This document shows positions 19,788-29,279 of a stretch of DNA of 64,000 bases, one piece after another. How positions within the stretch are numbered: the stretch's first letter is position 1; each line of letters begins with the position of its first letter. The position numbers and the translations under genes are program-made. The DNA lies in assembly GCF_900111105.1 (NCBI RefSeq), contig NZ_FOGC01000006.1:124001-188000 (forward strand), in the 5' to 3' direction. This DNA is from Rosenbergiella nectarea. GTDB lineage: Bacteria; Pseudomonadota; Gammaproteobacteria; Enterobacterales; Enterobacteriaceae. The notes under the pieces are model-generated. The model worked only from the letters and a program-made list of their open reading frames with translations, ran no database searches and was not told where the DNA came from.

Positions 19788-20273
19788 CTAGTTGAGTGAA
19801 TTAGACTTCACGTTATAGTTGACGGTAACTGCTCCTGATTTACTCCCCTCTGCATTTTGCATCACATAATCTTCAGTGACCGCCGTGAAAGAGAAACTCA
19901 CCTGTTCTCTCGCTCGTACATCTTCTTGAGACGAACCTGCATGAGTTATGCGTGTGATGATGACATCACTAAAGCTGATTGTGAGATATTCCAGCGGATC
20001 CCCTCCTGCTTTACGAATGATAAATTTGACGTTTTTGATATGTTTTCCTGACAAGCAATAACTTAAGAGATTCGGACTTGCTCGGTCGATATAGTGCTCG
20101 AAAGTGAAGTCATCAACGGTGGCTTTACCTGCCCCGCCCCCTGATCCTTGATGCATATTGGAGTGCTGTGAACAGCCCCACCCCCAACTCAAGACCTCAA
20201 CCTCTCCTTTGTGCTGTGCATCTTGTGACTCTCCCTCTATACCGTCGAATTTGATAAAAATATCTTGAGACAT
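19788..20273 (-). CDS. hcp: T6SS inner tube protein Hcp (TssD)
   Basis: Hcp hexamers stack to form the T6SS inner tube and can carry small effectors in the lumen. The start is set at ATG 20273 (MSQDIFIKFDGIEGES) with AAGGAG at good spacing; an in-frame GTG two codons upstream would leave no room for the ribosome-binding site. The product is 161 residues, typical. Characteristic segments are EVLSWGWGCSQHSNMHQGSGGGAGKA, DFTFEHYIDRASPNLLSYC and the C-terminal VSFSFTAVTEDY. It lies between tssC and tssJ and is followed by a strong hairpin. Confidence 0.97.
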   Translation of the reverse strand: MSQDIFIKFDGIEGESQDAQHKGEVEVLSWGWGCSQHSNMHQGSGGGAGKATVDDFTFEHYIDRASPNLLSYCLSGKHIKNVKFIIRKAGGDPLEYLTISFSDVIITRITHAGSSQEDVRAREQVSFSFTAVTEDYVMQNAEGSKSGAVTVNYNVKSNSLN

Positions 20274-20305
20274 ATACACTCCTTGTTAATGATTATGATA
20301 GAGAA

Positions 20306-21805
20306 TTAAAGGCTCTCTTTGACCGAAGGCAGCTTGGCCACCATGCGTAGCGAGACCGTTAAGCCTTCCAATTGAAAGTGGGGACGTAAGTAGAATTTAG
20401 CTTGGTAGAAACCTGGATTACCGTCGATATCCGTCACCAGTACTTCTGCCGCGGCCAAGGGCCGTTTGGCTTTAGTCTGCTGAGAAGAGTTAGTGGGATC
20501 GCCATCAACATAATTCATTACCCAGTCATTCAGCCATTTCTCCATCTCTTCCCGGGATTTAAAGCTACCTACCTTATCGCGCACGATACATTTCAAATAG
20601 TGAGCAAACCGCGAGCAGGCGAAAAGATAAGGAAGGCGGGCTGATAAGGTCGCATTGGCGGTTGCATCGTCGTCATAATACTCGGTAGGTTTTTGTAACG
20701 ACTGAGCGCCAATAAAGGCGGCGTAATCAGTGTTTTTCCGGTGTACCAGCGGAATAAAACCATTCTTTGCCAGTTCGGCTTCGCGCCGATCCGAGATCGC
20801 GATTTCAGTGGGACACTTTAGATCAATTCCGCCATCATCGGTTGGAAAGCTGTGACAAGGAAGCCCTTCAACGACGCCGCCACTCTCTACGCCGCGGATC
20901 ATCGTGCACCACCCATACTGTTTAAAAGAGCGGTTAATATTAACGGCCATCGCGTAGGCTGCATTTGCCCAAATATAGTGGCTGTGATCGGCCCCAGCCG
21001 TATTTTCCTCGAAAGCAAACGCCTCGACCGGATTCGTTCGTGCGCCATAGGGGAGCCGCGCCAAGAAACGTGGCATCGCTAGTCCAATATAGCGAGCGTC
21101 TTCCGATTGCCGCAGGGTATTCCACGACGTGTATTCCAAATTTTGCGTAAAGATTTTGGTCAGATCGCGAGGGTTAGCCAACTCTTGCCAGCTTTGCATC
21201 TGCATGACGGAAGGGGCAGCCCCAGAATTAAAGGGAACGTGCGCAGAGGAGGCAATTTTCGCCAATGACGTGAGGAGATCCACGTCTTCTGGAGAATGAT
21301 CAAAATAGTAGTCTCCGACTAAGCAGCCATAGGGTTCGCCACCGAGTTGTCCATACTCCTCCTCATAAATCATACGAAAGATCGGGCTTTGGTCCCAATT
21401 CGCACCTTTATAGCGTTTCAAGTTACGTCTCAATTCATCGCGAGAAATATCAAGCACGCGTAATTTAAGCTGCTCATCGGTTTCAGTATGGGTGACCAAA
21501 TAGTGTAAGCCGCGCCAAGCGCTCTCTAGTTGCTGGAATTCAGGATGATGAAGGATACCGTTGATCTGTTCCGATATTTTGCGATCTATCGTTTCGATTA
21601 ACGCGGCGATATTTTTGTAGGCATCTTCAGAGAGAATAATGGCGCTTTGCAAAGCTTGTTGCGCTAAGGTTTTCACTGCAGATTCTACGGCGTGTTGGGC
21701 AGTGTCGGTTTGTGGGCGAAACGCCTTTTGTAACAGCGCGGGCAGTTCGGCTGAGACCTGATTACCTTGTGTTACGGCGGTTGTTGTCCTGCTTGCCTGT
21801 TTCAT
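20306..21805 (-). CDS. tssC: T6SS contractile sheath large subunit TssC
   Basis: TssC (VipB) is the large subunit of the contractile sheath around the Hcp tube. The product is 499 residues. Family landmarks are QQLESAWRGLHYLV, FRMIYEEEYGQLGGEPYGCLVGDYYF, FLARLPYGARTNPVEAF, WCTMIRGVESGGVVEGLPCHSF and the C-terminal sheath-core segment FYLRPHFQLEGLTVSLRMVAKLP. It starts three bases after the tssB stop, the usual B-C pairing, with GGAG upstream of ATG. Confidence 0.97.
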   Translation of the reverse strand: MKQASRTTTAVTQGNQVSAELPALLQKAFRPQTDTAQHAVESAVKTLAQQALQSAIILSEDAYKNIAALIETIDRKISEQINGILHHPEFQQLESAWRGLHYLVTHTETDEQLKLRVLDISRDELRRNLKRYKGANWDQSPIFRMIYEEEYGQLGGEPYGCLVGDYYFDHSPEDVDLLTSLAKIASSAHVPFNSGAAPSVMQMQSWQELANPRDLTKIFTQNLEYTSWNTLRQSEDARYIGLAMPRFLARLPYGARTNPVEAFAFEENTAGADHSHYIWANAAYAMAVNINRSFKQYGWCTMIRGVESGGVVEGLPCHSFPTDDGGIDLKCPTEIAISDRREAELAKNGFIPLVHRKNTDYAAFIGAQSLQKPTEYYDDDATANATLSARLPYLFACSRFAHYLKCIVRDKVGSFKSREEMEKWLNDWVMNYVDGDPTNSSQQTKAKRPLAAAEVLVTDIDGNPGFYQAKFYLRPHFQLEGLTVSLRMVAKLPSVKESL

Positions 21806-21808
21806 CCC

Positions 21809-22339
21809 TCACTCCTCGGCCAACGGTGATGGGGTAGCCTTATCCTCTGCAGCGGGTAGACTTGCTAGCGCAGTCAATAGGTCGGGGTCGTTGAGGAACT
21901 GCATCACTAAACTTTCCGCATCACTTTTTCCATCCATGTACGTCTGCAGATTAGCCAGCTGAGTTCTGGCCTCCAATAATCGGGCGAGTGGGGTGACCTT
22001 TTTAGCGATATTTTCTGGTGAAAAATCAGCTAAACTTTCCAAGGTTAAATCGACTAATAATTGCCCTTCACCGCCTAAAGTATTCTCCACATTAAATAAC
22101 ACTCTCGGCTGAAGCGCCTTCATACGGTCATCGAAGTTATCCATATCAATTGAAAGAAATTTTCTCTCTTTCAACGGTTGTTGAGTTACCTTAGATTTTC
22201 CTGACAGATCAGACATAACTCCCATCACAAAGGGGAGATTAACTTTTTTGTCATCACCATAAATTTCAACGTCGTATTCAATCTGTACACGTGGGGCTCG
22301 ATTTCTCGCAATAAACTTTTGCGAATCCTTAATGCTCAT
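21809..22339 (-). CDS. tssB: T6SS contractile sheath small subunit TssB
   Basis: TssB (VipA) pairs with TssC to form the sheath. The product is 176 residues. Landmarks: PRVQIEYDVEIYGDDKKVNLPFVMGVMSDLSGK near the N-terminus, RKFLSIDMDNFDDRMKALQPRV in the middle, and a C-terminal helix with ARLLEARTQLANLQTYMDGK. The start has GGGAGAG upstream. It begins only 44 bp after the stop of a fimbrial minor-subunit gene on the same strand with no terminator in between, so transcription from the fimbrial promoter can enter the T6SS operon. Confidence 0.95.
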   Translation of the reverse strand: MSIKDSQKFIARNRAPRVQIEYDVEIYGDDKKVNLPFVMGVMSDLSGKSKVTQQPLKERKFLSIDMDNFDDRMKALQPRVLFNVENTLGGEGQLLVDLTLESLADFSPENIAKKVTPLARLLEARTQLANLQTYMDGKSDAESLVMQFLNDPDLLTALASLPAAEDKATPSPLAEE

Positions 22340-22383
22340 TTCATTCTCTCCCTGTTAAATAATTCTATACATCCTGTTCTTTA

Positions 22384-22959
22384 TTACGGATAGTTAATAT
22401 TAATGGTGGCTCTAACCATTAATTTACCCGGCGTTGGGGGCAGTGATGCTACTGAATAATAGCTCGCGGTAAATTGATGAGTTTCAATATTTTTTCCGTT
22501 AGCATATTGGTAAGTCTGCCCCGTATTGACCTGATTTATCTTTAACTGCTCACCATTTTCCTTTCTAATTCTGACTTGGACATTTTCGCTCATCCCTGTC
22601 CCTCGGGTATTTTTCAAATTACCGGTCAATGCATCATAGAAAGCGTTTTCAGCATGCATCGACAATAATACCGACTGCTTTTCAGGACACTCCGTTAATT
22701 GAATAGTAAAGGGTTTCATTCCTAATTCATTTTCTTGGGCGGTGAATTGTGACGTTGATAGTTCAGGTAATAGGATCGTTTCTTGCGAAGAAGCTTGATT
22801 AATCGTAAGTCGACATGTTTCGGCAAGGTATTCACCTTTGAATAACACATCGATATGACAATCGTCACGACAACTGGTGGTCGCGGCAAGGGATTGTGAT
22901 AGGTTGAATAGTAAAAAAAATCCTACACTACAACATCCTCCTTTTATTAATTTCTTCAT
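22384..22959 (-). CDS. fimbrial minor subunit (pilin fold)
   Basis: A 191-residue exported protein with a signal peptide cleaved near SLAATTSC, followed by a pilin-type domain. The C-terminal pattern GNLKNTRGTGMSENVQVRIR, then a long middle strand and the terminal ATININYP, is the signature of chaperone-usher pilins. The first cysteines (TSCRDDCHIDV) precede the usual pilin N-terminal strand. The ATG overlaps the usher stop as ATGA. It is either a minor subunit or a second structural pilin. It is the last fimbrial gene before tssB. Confidence 0.85.
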   Translation of the reverse strand: MKKLIKGGCCSVGFFLLFNLSQSLAATTSCRDDCHIDVLFKGEYLAETCRLTINQASSQETILLPELSTSQFTAQENELGMKPFTIQLTECPEKQSVLLSMHAENAFYDALTGNLKNTRGTGMSENVQVRIRKENGEQLKINQVNTGQTYQYANGKNIETHQFTASYYSVASLPPTPGKLMVRATININYP

Positions 22960-25586
22960 TGACAGCTAACCTCCTTGTAGATAATTTCATCGCTTATTTT
23001 TTTAGCTTGTTCGATTAAGTCTTGGTCGACGGAGATCTGACAGGTTTCGTTGGTCACGCTATCACGAATAAACAAGGCTTCACGTTCGGGGTCCCAGCCT
23101 TGAACGAAGGCTCTTCCCGCTTGCGACACTAAGGCTAAGTGAGGGGAGCGTTCAGTAAAGAGCTGGCTCATCATGGCGAAAAGTTTCTGCTGCCTATCTC
23201 GGACCTTCAATAAGTACGGTTTCCCCGTTTGGGTTTTCATCTTAACCTTTACCGCAGCCCCCATCCGTGGAATAACAGTGGCTTCGTTCTCTTCAAGGGT
23301 TACCGTAAGCGGTAACCCTTCTGGATTAACCGCGACTCTGTTTTCCTGATAAGGGGTGAGTGACGGTAAAATGCCATACCCCCCGCGATTAATCGTTGCG
23401 CCATGACCATTACTAATTTTTGCGCCCTGCGCCCCTTCCGCATAAATAATGGCAAAAGGATTATTCCCGAGCTGCCTACCCGCTATCACTCCCGCGGAGT
23501 GCGCCACTACACTGCCATTGGCTGATAAAGAATATTGCTGATGGCTTCGATTACGGCTAAAAGAGGTACTATATTGGCCTTGGGAACTGTTATAAGCGAT
23601 ATTCGCTTGCACACCGTTATTTATTTTTCCCTGCTTAACTTTTTCGCTATTAAGCCCTAACCCATAGACCAAAGCATTTTCTTCTCCGTAATGGCCATTG
23701 ATATTATGCTGTAATGTATTCGTCCCATCATTGTCATGAGAATAAGTACTGTAGAGAGAATCGAAAATGGGTTTTCTTTCAGAACCCCTACCGAAAGGAA
23801 TATTCAACGAGAGCATGAGAGTATTGTCGTTGACACCTGAATAGGATTGACTTCTCGATAAAACCGCCCCCAAGCTATAAGAGGTAAACTGCTTATTCAT
23901 TGATAGGCTATATTGGTATGACGTCGCACGTTTTTTATAATGATAGGTTGATGCTGAGAGATTAACGCTAAAACTCTCCGTGATCGGCTGACCAATGGAA
24001 AGCGATACCCTTTGTTTTACTGCTGGATAGATTCCATATCCTAGCCCGCCTTGCTCATAGCTACTCTGATTTAAGGTACGATAATTTCCAGACACTACTC
24101 TATCGACTGATGCATTGATACTGGTTTGAGTATCAAGCAGATATTTGCTATACGACAGATTGACTCTACCCCCTTTGCTTTTAAATTTTTGTTTAGTTGA
24201 TTTTTCCTGCGAGATATTTCCGGTTATCGCGATACCACCTAAAAAGGTATTCAATGCGTTGCCTAAGGCTATACCTTGATAGCCATTTGCGACTTGGGTT
24301 CCGGTGTAAAGAGTATAATTTTCCGTTAACCCATAAAAAAGGTTTGCCTGTATGAAGTAAGGCGATCGTAATATCGCTGTCTGATCAATTTTCCCAATAT
24401 CGACTTCATATTTGATTACCGACTTATTAAGAATTAACGGCGGTGCAGAATTGGGGATGATAAAAACCCTTTTTCGGCCATCCGCTTCGTCAATCACCAT
24501 AGTGTAATCTCCCCCATACCCCCCGACACTCGGAGAGTCAATATCGAAAGGGCCAGCCGGAACGCTAGTTTGTTGAACCAATCGCCCTTGTTGCCAAAGC
24601 GTAACGTTAGCGTTAGTTTCGGCAATACCGGAGAAATGAGGGGTATAGGAACGGAGTGTCGATGACAACATACGGTGATCTGAACGCAGCTGTGCCCCGC
24701 GAAAAGTTACGCTATCAAAGACTTCACCGGAAGACCAAGTGTCCCCGACTCTAAACTGACTTCTTAACGGAGTGATATCATGTTCGGCATAGGCTGACTG
24801 GCCATGATAGCGCCACGAAGCATTCTGTACTTTACGGCTTATTTGTCGATAGCGCAGACGCCACCCTTCAAGATTGATGCCGAGCAGAGAACCAAAGCTC
24901 AAGGTTTTCTGCTGCGTCGTACCGCTTTTATTCAAGGATGACACGCGTTGACTATAACCATCGACGTTGTAATCAATAAACGCGATATTACTTCCCTGTT
25001 CCCAGCGCTCCGGCCTAATTTCCCCCGGTTTTTGAGGCCGAAAGTACTTCTGAGCAACCGTAAGCTGTAGAATAAAGTCGCTACTTTCGTAGTGGGAACG
25101 GCCCTGCGGGATCCATTGATCGAGTGCGCGACAACTGTTCACAACGGAGTTATCCCTTGCTACCGACTCAACCTCTATTCCTAATTGTTGAAGGGTCGCG
25201 AGTGTAAAACAAGGATAGGCATAGCCCTGAGGCTTATCACTGTAAGGTAAGAAAGAGATAAGAAACCGCCCACGAGGCTTGTCATTAACAAAAATTGAAA
25301 CGCGATGATCGCCTGCCGTCGTAGGGTTTCCATGCTCAAATGCCGCCAAGTCAACTTTTTGACCATGCAGAAAATTTGCATCAAAGGACATTCCTTTCGC
25401 TTGGTTAAGCGATAAGTCTGTTGGCTGTAACGTCTGATCAGTTGCCCACCCTATCGGTAAGATAGCGAACACCCCGACAATAGGGTAAGTCAGAGCAATT
25501 ATTCGTAAATAAAAGCGATTTAATTTATCGCTTTTCTCAATCCCTACGAAATTTTTAGCTCCAGTATTCTGCTTTAGCTCATCCAT
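22956..25586 (-). CDS. fimbrial outer-membrane usher
   Basis: Outer-membrane usher that recruits chaperone-subunit complexes and secretes the growing fimbria. The start at ATG 25586 (MDELKQNTGAKN) has AGGA upstream and gives 876 residues, normal for an usher; the frame is open further upstream but overlaps the leader. The protein has a membrane-targeting signal ending before residue ~55, the N-terminal periplasmic domain (FDANFLHGQKVDLAAFEHGN), a beta-barrel with plug (PAGPFDIDSPSVGGYGGDYTMVIDEADGRK) and the C-terminal domains with GRAFVQGWDPE. It sits between chaperone and minor subunit genes. No frameshift is visible. Confidence 0.94.
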   Translation of the reverse strand: MDELKQNTGAKNFVGIEKSDKLNRFYLRIIALTYPIVGVFAILPIGWATDQTLQPTDLSLNQAKGMSFDANFLHGQKVDLAAFEHGNPTTAGDHRVSIFVNDKPRGRFLISFLPYSDKPQGYAYPCFTLATLQQLGIEVESVARDNSVVNSCRALDQWIPQGRSHYESSDFILQLTVAQKYFRPQKPGEIRPERWEQGSNIAFIDYNVDGYSQRVSSLNKSGTTQQKTLSFGSLLGINLEGWRLRYRQISRKVQNASWRYHGQSAYAEHDITPLRSQFRVGDTWSSGEVFDSVTFRGAQLRSDHRMLSSTLRSYTPHFSGIAETNANVTLWQQGRLVQQTSVPAGPFDIDSPSVGGYGGDYTMVIDEADGRKRVFIIPNSAPPLILNKSVIKYEVDIGKIDQTAILRSPYFIQANLFYGLTENYTLYTGTQVANGYQGIALGNALNTFLGGIAITGNISQEKSTKQKFKSKGGRVNLSYSKYLLDTQTSINASVDRVVSGNYRTLNQSSYEQGGLGYGIYPAVKQRVSLSIGQPITESFSVNLSASTYHYKKRATSYQYSLSMNKQFTSYSLGAVLSRSQSYSGVNDNTLMLSLNIPFGRGSERKPIFDSLYSTYSHDNDGTNTLQHNINGHYGEENALVYGLGLNSEKVKQGKINNGVQANIAYNSSQGQYSTSFSRNRSHQQYSLSANGSVVAHSAGVIAGRQLGNNPFAIIYAEGAQGAKISNGHGATINRGGYGILPSLTPYQENRVAVNPEGLPLTVTLEENEATVIPRMGAAVKVKMKTQTGKPYLLKVRDRQQKLFAMMSQLFTERSPHLALVSQAGRAFVQGWDPEREALFIRDSVTNETCQISVDQDLIEQAKKISDEIIYKEVSCQ

Positions 25587-25626
25587 GGCTATGCATCGTC
25601 CTGAATAATAGATAAATGAATAACGG

Positions 25627-26391
25627 CTATTTTTTACTGACGGTAAACCCTTTACCCTCTCTGTATTGACCTTGGTATTGAATACCATTGCCGTAGTCGT
25701 TAATTAATTCAAAGTTAATCTTATTAAAGATCTTGTTACGTACCGCTGAAGGTAAAATTATTTTTTGTTCGGAGAAAGGTTTAAGCATAGACAAGGCAAG
25801 TTCTTGCGTTCGGCCTCCCGCGCTGAGCCCCACTGAATAGAACGAGAGATAATAAGGCGTCGGATTAGCAACGACCAACTCGCCATTTTGTCCTAGTTTC
25901 CATTGTATTTTAGCCCCCTGATCAGCACTACTTTCAGTCAATGATGCCGGGCGATAAAACAGCTTTATTCGCGTTTTAAACGCCAAGGAGAGTCGTTCAC
26001 TCGGCGCCTCTCCACCACCATCGGGGGGAATTTCGAGTAGATTAAACCAAAACACAGACTCTCGATCTGTTGGCAAGTCTTGCCCGAGATAGCGGACCCT
26101 AATACTCTGTCCCTTACCGGGTTCCATACGAAAGAGTGGTGGTATTGCCATGAAAGGCGTTTCAAGCTCAGTCCCCTCAACAGTAGATTGACCTTCATCC
26201 ACCCAGACTTGTACCAATGCGGGCCGCTCACCTTTATTTGAAGTTCTAACAATTTTTTCTTGTTGCCCTTCCAGAAAGACTATGCGCGTACCCGTTAGCG
26301 TTACTCCAGCGTAACAGTGACTCCATAACCCACTCGTGACAAGAAAAATAAGTGCTAATCCTTTCACGCTGATCCTTATTGCTTGTCTCAT
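25627..26391 (-). CDS. periplasmic fimbrial chaperone
   Basis: PapD-type chaperone of 254 residues that caps pilin subunits in the periplasm. The signal peptide ends near CYAGVTL. The N-terminal immunoglobulin-like domain has the family run LTGTRIVFLEGQQEKIVRTSNKGERPALVQVWVDEG, followed by the FRMEPGKGQSIRVRYLG segment and the hallmark VFWFNLLEIPP. The C-terminal domain has VVANPTPYYLSFYSVGL. It lies 40 bp upstream of the usher and is separated from the major pilin gene by a terminator-like hairpin. Confidence 0.95.
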   Translation of the reverse strand: MRQAIRISVKGLALIFLVTSGLWSHCYAGVTLTGTRIVFLEGQQEKIVRTSNKGERPALVQVWVDEGQSTVEGTELETPFMAIPPLFRMEPGKGQSIRVRYLGQDLPTDRESVFWFNLLEIPPDGGGEAPSERLSLAFKTRIKLFYRPASLTESSADQGAKIQWKLGQNGELVVANPTPYYLSFYSVGLSAGGRTQELALSMLKPFSEQKIILPSAVRNKIFNKINFELINDYGNGIQYQGQYREGKGFTVSKK

Positions 26392-26405
26392 AACGATTTC
26401 CAGTT

Positions 26406-26440
26406 AAATAAAAACTGCCACGATAACCTTCCGTGGCAGT
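26406..26440 (-). terminator. terminator/attenuator after the major pilin gene
   Basis: On the minus strand a perfect 9-bp stem ACTGCCACG/CGTGGCAGT (arms 26432-26440 and 26414-26422) with a 9-base loop is followed at once by TTTTTATTT. It lies between the major pilin stop (26453) and the chaperone start (26391). This is the usual way chaperone-usher operons make far more pilin than usher. It would also reduce, but not necessarily stop, transcription reaching the T6SS genes further on. Confidence 0.87.
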
Positions 26441-26452
26441 GAGGTATGACGA

Positions 26453-27001
26453 TTATGGATAAGCAATGGTATAGATGGCTTTAGCCTCAATCAGACCCGC
26501 TGTCGCTTGTCCTGTTGAGTAGTAGCCCCCTGCAAACCTCATGTCCGCAGCATTATTCACTAATGCAACCGCCGTTGAGGTATCCCCCAAGCGTATTTGC
26601 TTTTGCTCCTGGTAGAGACGAACTTGAACGTTAGAAGCCGCATTGGTAGCACCCGCTAAACTGTTTTTTAAGTTGCCGGTGACTGAGTCCTTATCACTCC
26701 CTCCCACCGCTTCAAAATGCACGCCAATATTTTTCAGCGTGCTAGAACAGTTTTTTACAGATATTATAAATTCTTTAGAACCTGCTTCAGATCCGGACTC
26801 TTTAAGAGTACTGATCGAGAGTTTTGGCAGTAAGACATTAAAGTTTCTATCCCCAACGATCTCACACGTTTCACCCGTTAACGCCCCAGTGAAAGTAATA
26901 ATCCCTTGTTGATCGGTTAACTTTGTGGGATCTGCTGCATGAGCAAGTTGTGAAAGGGGAAATAATAATGCGGTACATAATAGTACTTTATATTTTGACA
27001 T
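26453..27001 (-). CDS. major fimbrial subunit (pilin)
   Basis: A 182-residue pilin from ATG 27001 (MSKYKVLLCTAL); an earlier ATG at 27010 has no room for its ribosome-binding site, whereas 27001 has AAGGA at normal spacing. The signal peptide ends at AHAADPTKL. The mature domain shows the type-1-like pattern GIITFTGALTGETCEI, a second cysteine in VKNCSS, GNLKNSLAGATNAASNVQVRLY and the C-terminal AIYTIAYP donor/acceptor strand region. It is first in the operon and followed by a terminator-like hairpin, so it is probably the major shaft subunit. Confidence 0.9.
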   Translation of the reverse strand: MSKYKVLLCTALLFPLSQLAHAADPTKLTDQQGIITFTGALTGETCEIVGDRNFNVLLPKLSISTLKESGSEAGSKEFIISVKNCSSTLKNIGVHFEAVGGSDKDSVTGNLKNSLAGATNAASNVQVRLYQEQKQIRLGDTSTAVALVNNAADMRFAGGYYSTGQATAGLIEAKAIYTIAYP

Positions 27002-27413
27002 GTGTAGCATTCCTTTGAATAAGGTATTGACTGTGCTTCATTTTTAATTACCAGAAGAAGCACTCCTTTAAATAACAAGCCTACATCACTTTCTAAGTTC
27101 TATTTGTTAATATTCCTAAAGGTAACCCATGGAAATTAACCCGTACCAGAGAAGCCATCAATATTTATCCTTTAATATCAACACAACTTCTCTGATACCG
27201 GTATAAGATATTATTCAATAAATTTAGAAGATAAAGAACTTATCATATAAAACTAACAATTTAAGAAAACAGCTCGATTCAAATTCCTATTTAAATAAAA
27301 ATAACTATTAATTTATTGATTAATGGCCGAGGTTTAATTAGCTTTTTGACGTTGTTATAAAAATAATCATTCTATTCATCATCGCTTTTCATCTTTTCTT
27401 GGGAGATGCCTTC
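27002..27413. promoter_or_regulatory. divergent AT-rich control region between fimbrial/T6SS arms
   Basis: About 412 bp of strongly AT-rich sequence separating the minus-strand fimbria-T6SS operon from the plus-strand tssF operon. It must contain promoters for both arms. A perfect palindrome ATACCGGTAT lies at 27195-27204 and several A/T tracts occur at 27285-27320 and 27355-27370, which could attract H-NS-type silencing or a regulator. I could not identify a convincing -35/-10 pair or a sigma-54 site on either strand. A 25-codon open frame at 27129-27206 is not supported enough to call. Confidence 0.6.
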
Positions 27414-29279
27414 ATGGACCAACGGTTCCTTAACTACTACCGACGGGAATTACTGTTTATGCGCGAGATCGCTGGAGATTTTGCACTAAAGCACCCCAAA
27501 ATCGCTAAGCGCCTTAATATTCACAGCACCGCCATTGTGGATCCTTGGATCGAGCGGCTCATCGACTCCTTCTGTTTTCTCAATGCCAGAACACAATTAA
27601 AAATTGATGCTGAGTTTGAACCCTTTACTCAACGCTTACTCAATAGCCTCTCTCCAGAATTTACCATGCCTACTCCCGCCAAATCAGTAGTGAAAATTCA
27701 TCCCTCTATTACGCAAGGGGAGTTGACCACTGGCTATACCATCGATACCGATACGCCGTTAATGAGCCAAGTCATCAGTAAAGATAATACTCGTTGTGAA
27801 TTTAGAACATGCCGTCCGCTCACACTTTGGCCTATTACTTTAGAACACGCTGCTTTGACAAAAGTCTCCCCAGAGGTGATGACGAATATCGATAAAACAG
27901 GTAACGCGATCACGGCTAAAGCTGCAATCAGCCTAACCTTGTCCCTCTCGCATGGAATGCTCTTCTCACAACTGACCGATTGCGATGAGCTACCGATTTA
28001 CCTCAGTGGCGATGAACAGGTCTCGTCCCATTTGTTTGAGCTCCTGGCCTGCCATTATTCAGGGATTGCCGTGAAGTCTAGCTCGTACTTCGCGCTCTTC
28101 TCTAGCCAAGAGACTGAGCCACTGGTTCGCTCGCGTCCTAGCGTTTATTCCACCGCACAGCCCTTCTGGCAAAGCCATCACGGCTATCGCTGTCTAAAAG
28201 ATTTTTTTGATTTTCGCGCTCAATTTTATTTTTTTTCACTCTCTCGCCTCGCTTGCGCATTCCGTCACTGCCAAGAAAATCAAATCGAGGTGATTCTATT
28301 GCTGGATAATTTCCCTAATGAACTTGCCCCACTGGTCAACGCCCAGCGTTTTAGTCTGCATTGTGTCCCCGTGATTAACCTCTTTCCCGGTAAAGTCGAT
28401 AGAGTCAACGTCTCCCCTAGCGCGTTAAAACACCATCTTGTCGTCGATCGAAGCAGGCCCGCCGACTATGAGGTTTGCTTGGTCAATTCGGTCAGCGGCT
28501 TTAGCCGTGAGGGGGAAGCGTTGGCGACGTTTTATCCCCTCTATCAGGGACCTGTAGCGGCTGAAAATAACGAGGGCCGTTACTTCTCTTTAGAACGCAC
28601 ACCGCAGCTTATTGGTGATTTTGCCGAACGCCACTCGACAGAAAGTGATGTATGGCTAAGTCTAGTCGATCAATCTCAGCCCCCCTATTCTCCGCGCTTA
28701 GCCAGTTTGCATATTGATGCCTTGGTCTCTAATCGTCATCTACCGCGCCAGCTCCCCAAACCTGATAAAGCGGGTTTCGACCTACAGCTTGAGGAGAGTA
28801 TTCCCGCTACTGGTGCTACCTTCGTGACCGGTATTAGCCAACGCCATAACTCGCTTGCCTATGCTGACTCTGCGTGGAAATTGATTAATCTCTTACAATG
28901 CGCCTATCAGCCGTTTGATTCCGATCACCCGACTGAGCGCGCAGAACAATTACGCGAGAGATTAAAATTATTTTTACATCGAGGCGATAGCTTTTCTGAC
29001 GCCATTATCCGTAGTGTCAGGAGCTTAACTTGCCAGCCTATTGTTAGGCGCTTATCTCACGATGACTTATTACTTAACAGTCGCGGTGTGAGCTGTACGT
29101 TAACGGTAGACGAGAGCCTGTTCTCTAACCATAGTCCGTTTTTATTCGGACATGTTATTGACCTATTTCTCTCTACACACACCGCCGTTAATAGTTTTAT
29201 CGAGCTGGAACTCGTGTCATTGCAACGTGGGTGCATTCATTGTTGGCCGGCATTTGTCGGTCAACGGGGGCTACTATGA
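27414..29279 (+). CDS. tssF: T6SS baseplate subunit TssF
   Basis: TssF is a large wedge protein of the T6SS baseplate. The start at ATG 27414 (MDQRFLNYYRRELLFMREIAG) has GGGAG upstream; a TTG five codons earlier is less likely. The product is 621 residues, normal. The N-terminal block YYRRELLFMREIAGDFALKHPKIAKRL and the WIERLIDSFCFLNARTQLKIDAEF segment are family landmarks. It is the first gene of the plus-strand arm, and its TGA overlaps the tssG ATG as ATGA. Confidence 0.96.
   Translation: MDQRFLNYYRRELLFMREIAGDFALKHPKIAKRLNIHSTAIVDPWIERLIDSFCFLNARTQLKIDAEFEPFTQRLLNSLSPEFTMPTPAKSVVKIHPSITQGELTTGYTIDTDTPLMSQVISKDNTRCEFRTCRPLTLWPITLEHAALTKVSPEVMTNIDKTGNAITAKAAISLTLSLSHGMLFSQLTDCDELPIYLSGDEQVSSHLFELLACHYSGIAVKSSSYFALFSSQETEPLVRSRPSVYSTAQPFWQSHHGYRCLKDFFDFRAQFYFFSLSRLACAFRHCQENQIEVILLLDNFPNELAPLVNAQRFSLHCVPVINLFPGKVDRVNVSPSALKHHLVVDRSRPADYEVCLVNSVSGFSREGEALATFYPLYQGPVAAENNEGRYFSLERTPQLIGDFAERHSTESDVWLSLVDQSQPPYSPRLASLHIDALVSNRHLPRQLPKPDKAGFDLQLEESIPATGATFVTGISQRHNSLAYADSAWKLINLLQCAYQPFDSDHPTERAEQLRERLKLFLHRGDSFSDAIIRSVRSLTCQPIVRRLSHDDLLLNSRGVSCTLTVDESLFSNHSPFLFGHVIDLFLSTHTAVNSFIELELVSLQRGCIHCWPAFVGQRGLL

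Noticed and set aside
27129-27206. 25-codon open frame with an AAAGG-like site in the divergent control region
   Set aside because: Too short and without recognisable homology or composition; such frames are common by chance. It would need conservation or ribosome profiling.
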